A stretch of 64,000 nucleotides of DNA. Origin: Orychophragmus violaceus (taxonomy: Eukaryota; Streptophyta; Magnoliopsida; Brassicales; Brassicaceae). Of this stretch, positions 58,223 through 64,000 are shown in pieces. Numbering within the stretch: position 1 is the stretch's first letter; the number at the start of each line of letters is the position of its first letter. A program made the translations under genes and the position numbers. The stretch is from positions 46,093,765 through 46,157,764 of the forward strand of contig CM058238.1 of NCBI GenBank assembly GCA_030180135.1, in the 5' to 3' direction. The notes beneath the pieces were generated by a model. The model did not search any database. It was given only the letters and a program-made list of their open reading frames with translations, and was not told where the DNA came from.

Positions 58223-59338
58223 TATTAGAGAGGAAGATGAAATGGAAGAGGAGATGCTGAAGTTATGAAGACAAAGCCAAGCCTCATTCCTATCAAGATG
58301 TGCAATGTGCAAAGTTGGGGCACACACACACACACAAACACAGACACAGACAGATGATCAATGTGCAAAGTTGGGGCAAGAAAATCATGTGCAAAGTCAG
58401 GGCCAAAGTTGTGAAGCGCAAAGTTGGGGCACTTATATATTCAGACAATCAAGAATGTGCAAAGTTGGGGCCAAACAGAAGTCTGTCAAGAATCAGACTC
58501 AAGAAGAGTCACATGTGTGTTTAAGGAGGAAAGTGGTTACAAAGACATGTCACACTCACTCTTGGGAGTGTCCTCTCTCTCTCCTCAGGCCTACACACGT
58601 GAATAAGAGTGAGGACAAGTCACTTTCAAGTCTAAATTCACTAGAAACCGAAATGAAGAAGAGAAGATCCAACCATCCAATCAAACTCGGTTTTCCCTCT
58701 TATGAATCAATGGTTGAGATGTAATCTTGGTTAACCTTTGTTTATTGTTGTCTTAACCTAATTGTGAGCCTATATAAAGGACACAAACGACCTTGTAATA
58801 CTTTTCTAAGTCACTTGATAAGAAATCAACAAGATTCTTGATACAAACTCTTCTCTCTTCTTCTTGTAACCGGTTTCACTCTTTGTATCCATTGTTTATA
58901 CAAGTTCATATTCAATGTAGACCTTAAATAGCCACGGTTATGTCTGCTTAAGGCAGCCTATTATCATGCTTGGATAACTCTTCCATAGTTAGTCCAAGTA
59001 TGATGAGAGAATCGCTCATAGATAGTTCTTTACTTCTCTCTTGGATGTTCTCTTAGCTAATTACTGATTCTCTTCCATGTTATGAGTAGACTCTCCTTGG
59101 TGAGATGTTAAGCTCTTGGAAGTGTTTTCATATAGCTAAGGACTCCTTTATACAACTAGATTAATGGCTTTCTTAAGTACAAACTAGTTGCCTTTTGTTT
59201 GAGCAGAACCGGTTGCATTGTTCTTCTTTAAGTGTTTATGTTCTTATATTGAGTTATGGTTTAGAGCTTCTCATGAATGTCTCATGAACCAAACTAGATG
59301 ATCAGAGCTTCCTCATGGATGCTTCTGAAATTCTAACA
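58223..59338 (+). repeat. 3' LTR of element F
   Basis: TATTAGAGAGG to AATTCTAACA, with the GCAAAGTTGGGG array at about 58307-58470 and a TATA box at 58771. Confidence 0.92.
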
Positions 59339-59400
59339 CTCGACGCCGGTTCAATTCAGGAAGTCAAATACCCTGACTGGCTAGCCAACCTCGTTGTTGT
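59339..59400 (+). pseudogene. Start of Tat reverse transcriptase of element E
   Basis: Directly continues the linker before F: DAGSIQEVKYPDWLANLVVV is the conserved beginning of a Gypsy RT domain. It ends abruptly where minus-strand element H begins. Confidence 0.7.
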
Positions 59401-59409
59401 TAACGGATG

Positions 59410-59946
59410 TTATGCGTCGTCGATCCTAAGTAATGGCAAGACGGATGATCCTGGTGTGAACGGATGGTCGTGGTCGTAATCTGTCGTCTCGGACATCCTC
59501 TGGGCTAGCTGGTTCAAGACGAGCTGATCATGATCCAAATGGTCCAAGTGCTTCATGATGTCGTCTATGCTGCTCCTGGTGATCAGATGCTTCATGGCTC
59601 GATTAAATTTCTCCCTGAGTCTCTTTTGGCCGGCTCGGGTCCGGGGAGCGCTCACCATGGTCGGGAATGGTTCATCTTGGCCGGTCTGGTCAGGTTCGGT
59701 CGAACCGATGTCCTCATCATTCCTACCCTCTTGAGAAGGTTTTGTCTTCAGAACCACACCACTTGCACAAAAAGGAGATAAATCAGAAACATTAAAGTTC
59801 CATGAAATGTTCATCTCACCTGGAATTTCAAGTTTATAGGCGTTGTTGTTGATCTTCTTCAGGAATCTGAATGGACCATCACCTCGTGGTGAAAGCTTTG
59901 ATTTATGTTGGTTTGGAAACTTCTCGGGTCGCATGTGTAACCACAC
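59410..59946 (-). pseudogene. H integrase C-terminal tail
   Basis: The minus-strand frame of 178 codons includes MRPEKFPNQHKSKLSPRGDG, the GPF-x-FLKKINNNAYKLEIP box and FNVSDLSPF, the conserved Gypsy integrase C-terminal (GPY/F-like) region, then an acidic tail with TRAGQKRLREKFNRAMK. Confidence 0.75.
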
Positions 59947-60118
59947 CCAATCTCCGGGCTCGAAGGTGATCTCCTTCCTCTTCTTATCGGCTTATCGTTT
60001 GTATTGGTCCGTCTTCTTCTACAGATTTCCTTGACCTTCTGGTGCAACTTCTTGATGGCCTCGGCCTTGCGTTCTTCATCTTGGTTGGCAAAATCCAGTG
60101 GCGGTAATGGCTTGAGAT

Positions 60119-60769
60119 CTATGGGCGTCTCTGGCTTAAATCCATATTCAATCTCAAAAGGTGAAAAGTAGCAGAGTGGTTAGCATTATTATAAGTGAAT
60201 TCAACGTACGAAATACAATCTAACCAATTACTTAAGTTTTCACAGACCATGACCCGTAAGAGGGCTGATAGTGTGCGGTTGATGACCTCGGTCTGGCTGT
60301 CCGTCTGCGGATGACAAGTCGTAGAGAACAACAGCTTAGCCCCGTGTTTCCTCCAGAGAGTCCTCCAGAAGTGGCTCAGATACTTTGTATCTTGATCATA
60401 TATAAAGGTCCGGGGTAGGCCGTGCAGTCGCACTACTTCTCGGAAGAATAGGTCAGGAATCAGTAAGGGCATATAAAGACCGTAAGGATCCTTGTGTCCG
60501 GTCTTTGAGAATCGGTCGACAACCACGACTATAGAATCCTTGTGCCTGATCTTAGGTAGACCTAACATGAAATCCATAGAAATATCTACCCAAGGCATGT
60601 TAGGAATCAGTAAGGGCATATAAAGACCGTAAGGATGTGACTTGGACTTTGTTTTTAGACATGTGATGCACTTAGAACAGAAACCCTCCTCGTCTCTTTT
60701 CAAGTGCGGCGAGAAGAAGTGGTTGGATAGAACGTTCATCGTCTTATCCACGCCGAAGTGTCCCATCAA
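60119..60769 (-). pseudogene. H integrase core
   Basis: Begins with GHFGVDKTM of the HHCC finger, followed by CSKCITCLKTKSKSH, the first catalytic Asp in WVDISMDFMLGLP, and HPQTDSQTEVINRTLS. A segment after DRFSKTGHKD has been replaced by a copy of the upstream peptide PYGLYMPLLIP (see findings). Confidence 0.8.
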
Positions 60770-60984
60770 ACCGTTTCCATGGGATTAATGGATCAGTAGG
60801 TCTCGCATCGATCCTTGTGGAATACACAATCGCCAGTCTCAGAAAAGGAAGCCGTCATGCAAGTAGAATGGTCCCTTAGCTCCTTTACTGCATTCCTGAA
60901 AAATCGCACCAAAATCAGGGTCAGCGTCATAATGTTCCTTAAGTTGCTCAAACCCCAAAACTTTGGCCTCCATGGTGCTGATCA

Positions 60985-61625
60985 ATGTGTATATCCGGGA
61001 TAGGGCGTCGGCCACGATGTCTCCTTTCCCTTTTTGTACTTAATGGGGTATGGAAATGTCTCCAAGAACTCGAGCCATTTCACGTGTCTCCTTTTAATCG
61101 TCGTATGTCCCCTCAGATGATTCAACTTCTCATGATCGTTGTGGATCATGAACTCCTTGGACAAAAGATAGTGCTGCCACATCTCCAATGACCTCACCAA
61201 GGCGTACAGCTCCTAATCGTAGGTTGGATAGTTGAGTGTGGCTTCGTTGAGTTTCTCGCTGAAGTAGGCCACGGGTCGTCCTCCCTGTGTGAGTACAGCT
61301 CTAATCCCTAAACCTGAAGCATCACATTCAATCTTGAAAGTCTTGTCAAAGTTAGGCAAAACAAGAATGGGAGCGTTAGTCAAAAGATCCTTGAGCTTCT
61401 GGAATGCATCCTCCTGCGCGGATCCCCATTTGAACGGAACGTTTTTCTTGATTACGACTGTGAGTGGTGCGACTACGGTGCTGAAATCCTTGTTGAACCT
61501 CTGTTAGAAACTAGCCAATCCATTAAAGCTTGGGACATGGCCAATGCTGGTCGGTGTTGGCCACTCCTGGATAGCCTTAACCTTCTCTTGATCCACATGT
61601 AGTACATGCGAGCTTACAACAGAGC
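60985..61625 (-). pseudogene. H RNase H domain
   Basis: Fragments in several frames include FKIECDASGLGI, RPVAYFSEKLNEA, ELYALVRSLEMWQHYL and HEKLNHLRG, the usual Gypsy RNase H series. An in-frame stop interrupts it near 61213. Confidence 0.7.
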
Positions 61626-62086
61626 CTAGGAAAAAAGCTGGTCAGTGCAGAACATGGAATTCTTGAGGTTTGCATAAAGGCCTTCTTGACGAAGAGTCTC
61701 TAATACTTTCTCAAGGTGCACGAGGTGGTCGTAGAAACACTTACTGTAAATGAGAATATCATCAAAGTAAATGACCACAAACTTACTGATGTAGGCTCGT
61801 AAGACTTGGTTCATGAGGCCATGAAAGTGCTGTGAGCGTTGGTAAGACCGAACGTCATGACGAGCCATTCATATAGTCCTTTCTTGGTTTTAAACGCCGT
61901 CTTCCATTCGTCTCCTTCTTTCATCCTTACATGATGGTAGCCACTCCATAGATCGATCTTAGAGAAAACAGATGCTCCGTGCAGCTCGTCCAACATGTTG
62001 TCTAGACGCGGTATCGGGTGCCGGTACTTGATGGTGATGTTGTTGATCCGTCTTTCTTGGGTACTAACAAGACCGGAACGGCACAC
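61626..62086 (-). pseudogene. H reverse transcriptase
   Basis: Two overlapping frames contain YRHPIPRLDNMLDELHGA, FSKIDLWSGYHHVRMKEGDE, FGLTNAHSTF and the catalytic YFDDILIYS. Confidence 0.8.
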
Positions 62087-62378
62087 ATACTAAGACTCTC
62101 GTAGATATAGCCCTTGGACATGAGGTCCTCAATCTGCTTTTCTAACTCCTTGGACTCAGCCGGTTCATTTGGTACGCCGGTTGGTTTGGTAGAGCGGCTC
62201 CTGGTACGAGGTCGATTTGGTGCTCAATGCCTCAGATTTGGGGTAAGCCGGCTGGAATCTCCTCCGGGAACACGTCCTTAAACCTGTCCAACAAATAAAC
62301 CACTTCACGGGGCAGCTCTATGTAGTTAGAACATGAGTGTAGCGCCTCCTTAAAGATCATCAGTAGCACCTGTGTGTT

Positions 62379-62865
62379 CTAGCTAATAGCCTTGGATACA
62401 GAATTTGAAGTAATAAGCAGGTTGGTCTTACTGATCTTGCTGTCCGTGGCGAGTTTTAGATGCATCTCGTGGACCTCTAATGGTGTAAGCAGTGCAAGCT
62501 GGTACTTGCGCTTGTCATGGCTGAATGAGTAATGGTTGGTGTGTCCGTTGTACAGCGCCTCTTTATCGAACTTCCATGGTCGGCCTGGCAGTAGATGCCC
62601 AACTTGCATGGACATGACATCGCACACCACTTGGTCTTTGTACTTGCCAATTCTGTACATCTGCACGAAACGGTGACTTGATCGGTGATCCGTATCTCCG
62701 TATTGTCATTGAGCCATCTAAGCCGGTATGGTCGCGGGTGCTTTGAGACTTGAAGACTGATCTTGTCAACCATATATCTGCTAGCTACGTGGCACATGAT
62801 CCTCCGTCGATGATAAGGCTGTAGACCTTGTTGTTCACCGTGTACCAAGTATTGGAATGGAGATC
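62379..62865 (-). pseudogene. H protease region
   Basis: VNNKVYSLIIDGGSC is a Gypsy retropepsin-like active site. VVCDVMSMQVGHLLPGRPW is the second protease motif. A frameshift after GGSC separates them. Confidence 0.7.
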
Positions 62866-63354
62866 AGTACTTGCATCAGATTACAATTATTGAGTATTGA
62901 GATGAACACCTTAAGTGTTCAAATCAATGTGAAGTCCTTTGATCCGATCAGAAGAAGAAGAGGTAAATAAGTAAAAGGGAGAGAGTTTAATCTTATGGTT
63001 AAGTGGTAAAAGGATAAGTTACCATTAACCAAGTCAAAGATCTTCTAGAAGCTTGACTCCACGGATGAACAGTACCAGGAGACAAGATTCAAATTCAAAT
63101 GGAGATTCCCTTCCCTACTTGCTTCACCCTTTTGTCCAAAGGTGTCTTTAGAATTATTTTGTCATTAGAGTTTGAATTTGAATGTAGTAGCCACGAAATT
63201 AAGTTATTTTTTGTCTATATATTCATTGTAATATCAATAAGAAAGATATACATTTGGGAAAGCTTTTCCCTCATACTCCTCTTGTGCAATTCATCTTCTT
63301 CTTTTCTCTCTTGCTAAATCTCTCATATAACTCTCTAATTCTAATATTCTTACA
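62866..63354 (+). repeat. 5' LTR of Copia J, left border approximate
   Basis: Includes a TATATATTCATTG promoter-like segment near 63217. The end is fixed by the primer site, the start is not. Confidence 0.55.
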
Positions 63355-63366
63355 TGGTATCAGAGC
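63355..63366 (+). other. Primer-binding site of Copia J
   Basis: TGGTATCAGAGC. Confidence 0.9.
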
Positions 63367-63611
63367 TTTAAGCTCCTATACCTATTCATTTCCGCATACT
63401 CTGATTCATAAACTCTGATTTTCTAGTTCTTGTTCTTCTTGTTCTTGAAAGCGTTCTTGAAAGTTCCTGTCCTTGTTCTTGAAAGTTCTAAAGCTCTCAA
63501 GCATTCTTCTTTGGTTTATTTTATCTGGTGTGTGTTCTCTGTGATTTGAGAACTTGCTTATTCAGAAGCTTATCTTGAAAACTCCCTCCTTGCAACAAAT
63601 CAGTCTTAGCA

Positions 63612-64000
63612 ATGGAGAACTCAAGAGTAATCATTCCTGTGATTCTTAAAGGTGCCAACTACATTGTTTGGGCCAGGATGGTGAAGTCTGCTCTTGGAGG
63701 CAGAGGTTTATGGAAGTACATCATGAGGAGCACAGCTCCAGAGAAGGTGGTGAAGGCTAAACCTAAGGTTGGAACTGAGGCTGAAGCTAAAGAAGATGTT
63801 GAGTCTCATGAGGACACATCTGAAGCTGATGAAGAAGCGTGGATTCAAGGGGATCAGAATGTCCTCTCCATACTTCAAAGCTCACTTGACCAGCACCTAT
63901 TGGAAGCTTACTCATATTGTGTGACTTCCAAGCAGCTGTGGGATACCATTGAGAAGGTTTATGGGAATAAATCAAACCTAACCAGAGTCTTTGAAGTTAA
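63612..64000 (+). CDS. Copia gag of element J, N-terminal part
   Basis: An ATG at 63612 opens a frame that stays open to the window end. MENSRVIIPVILKGANYIVW is the Copia gag start. An acidic insertion (EAKEDVESHEDTSEADEE) is followed by the UBN2-type helices LSILQSSLDQHLLEAYSYC and LWDTIEKVYGNKSNLTRVFE. The protein is related to, but distinct from, the gag of B and C. It would form the virus-like particle core. No lesion is seen in this part. Confidence 0.87.
   Translation, partial: MENSRVIIPVILKGANYIVWARMVKSALGGRGLWKYIMRSTAPEKVVKAKPKVGTEAEAKEDVESHEDTSEADEEAWIQGDQNVLSILQSSLDQHLLEAYSYCVTSKQLWDTIEKVYGNKSNLTRVFEV

Larger units (their letters stand above)
50716..59338 (+). mobile_element. Non-coding Copia-type LTR element F (LARD-like)
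   Basis: F has LTRs of 1112 bp (50716-51827) and 1116 bp (58223-59338), duplication CTCGA (50711-50715 and 59339-59343), a Met-tRNA primer site and a PPT. After removal of G its interior is only about 2.1 kb and encodes no gag or pol. The termini are TA...CA. Its two LTRs show many differences, so F is older than G. Confidence 0.92.
10877..59400 (+). mobile_element. Degenerate Tat-lineage Gypsy element E, host of the whole nest
   Basis: E is the oldest layer. Its pieces are a 5' LTR (10877-11327 and 33469-33577), a primer site with TGGCGCCGACTG, a broken gag (33625-35557), a protease segment (50198-50710) and the start of reverse transcriptase (59344-59400). Elements A, D and F separate these pieces and each has a target duplication made of E sequence. 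No 3' LTR is present; E ends abruptly inside reverse transcriptase, where unrelated minus-strand Gypsy DNA begins. The CEYHxxxxHxTxxC finger and the protease-RT spacing style point to the Tat lineage. Confidence 0.8.
59402..62865 (-). mobile_element. Decayed Gypsy (chromovirus-like) pol fragment H
   Basis: On the minus strand the order from right to left is protease, reverse transcriptase, RNase H, integrase and integrase tail, the normal Gypsy order. No LTR, primer site or gag is present at either side, so this is an internal fragment. Many stops and frameshifts show long decay. Sequence style suggests a plant chromovirus, although no chromodomain is recognisable. Confidence 0.8.
62866..64000 (+). 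mobile_element. Copia element J, 5' part
   Basis: An LTR-like stretch ends TTCTTACA at 63354, followed by a Met-tRNA primer site and a gag gene running off the window. The left LTR border is uncertain; candidates are TGTACC at 62841 and TATTGAG near 62892. Confidence 0.75.

Noticed and set aside
59402..63354. H and J as one element
   Set aside because: H is a minus-strand Gypsy pol fragment and J a plus-strand Copia 5' end with its own primer site; their orientation and family differ.
1..64000. CRISPR arrays, operons, tRNA or rRNA genes
   Set aside because: None seen. The regular palindromes in the Athila elements have no spacer-repeat structure, and the DNA is plant nuclear.

Overview
The window is plant nuclear DNA, almost certainly from a Brassicaceae genome and from a transposon-rich, probably pericentromeric, region. 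The evidence is a five-exon cellulose synthase-like C gene whose protein closely resembles Arabidopsis CSLC12 as I remember it, together with Athila, Tat, Copia and CACTA elements. I see only one host gene that looks complete and functional, CSLC12 at 7561-9989 on the plus strand. No tRNA, rRNA or CRISPR array was found.

Left part (1-10876). A minus-strand Copia element enters from the left: gag 1-570, a very long leader, a primer-binding site and an LTR ending at 2934. An AT-rich region (3566-6345) follows, built from short palindromes of the form CAGACTTC-N4-GAAGTCTG inside direct and tandem duplications. Then come the CSLC12 upstream region, the gene and its 3' flank.

Central nest (10877-59400). 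A degenerate Tat-type Gypsy element (E) has been split by three later insertions. (1) Athila-like element A, 11328-33463, TSD CGAAA, sits in E's 5' LTR. (2) Athila-like element D, 35563-50192, TSD AAGGT, lies between E gag and protease. (3) A Copia-type, apparently non-coding element F, 50716-59338, TSD CTCGA, lies in E's reverse transcriptase. Each carries further insertions. A contains a CACTA DNA transposon (14511-21029, TSD AAG), a solo Athila LTR (23849-25059, TSD GATTC) and a minus-strand Copia copy B (25154-30423, TSD GCGTA). D contains plus-strand Copia copy C (41740-47322, TSD CTCTG). F contains an inverted sibling G (52252-56575, TSD CATTC). All these duplications can be read directly, so the order of insertion is well supported.

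A and D share one organisation: LTR, tRNA-Asp-like primer site, gag-protease, no reverse transcriptase or integrase, an ATHILA-family ORF preceded by a splice-acceptor-like site, then PPT and LTR. They look like a non-autonomous family moved in trans. Both are peppered with a 16-bp palindrome (TGCAACGATCGTTGCA and variants), the most striking unexplained structure in the window. The CACTA element has captured pieces of host genes: a RABA1 GTPase exon, four SEC5 exocyst exons, the UTP11 N-terminus, and possibly an HSP90 scrap and another first exon.

Right end (59400-64000). E breaks off into a decayed minus-strand Gypsy pol fragment (H), followed by the 5' end of another plus-strand Copia element (J) whose gag runs off the window. 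Three Copia-type families here (B, C and F/G) have LTRs beginning TA and ending CA instead of TG...CA.
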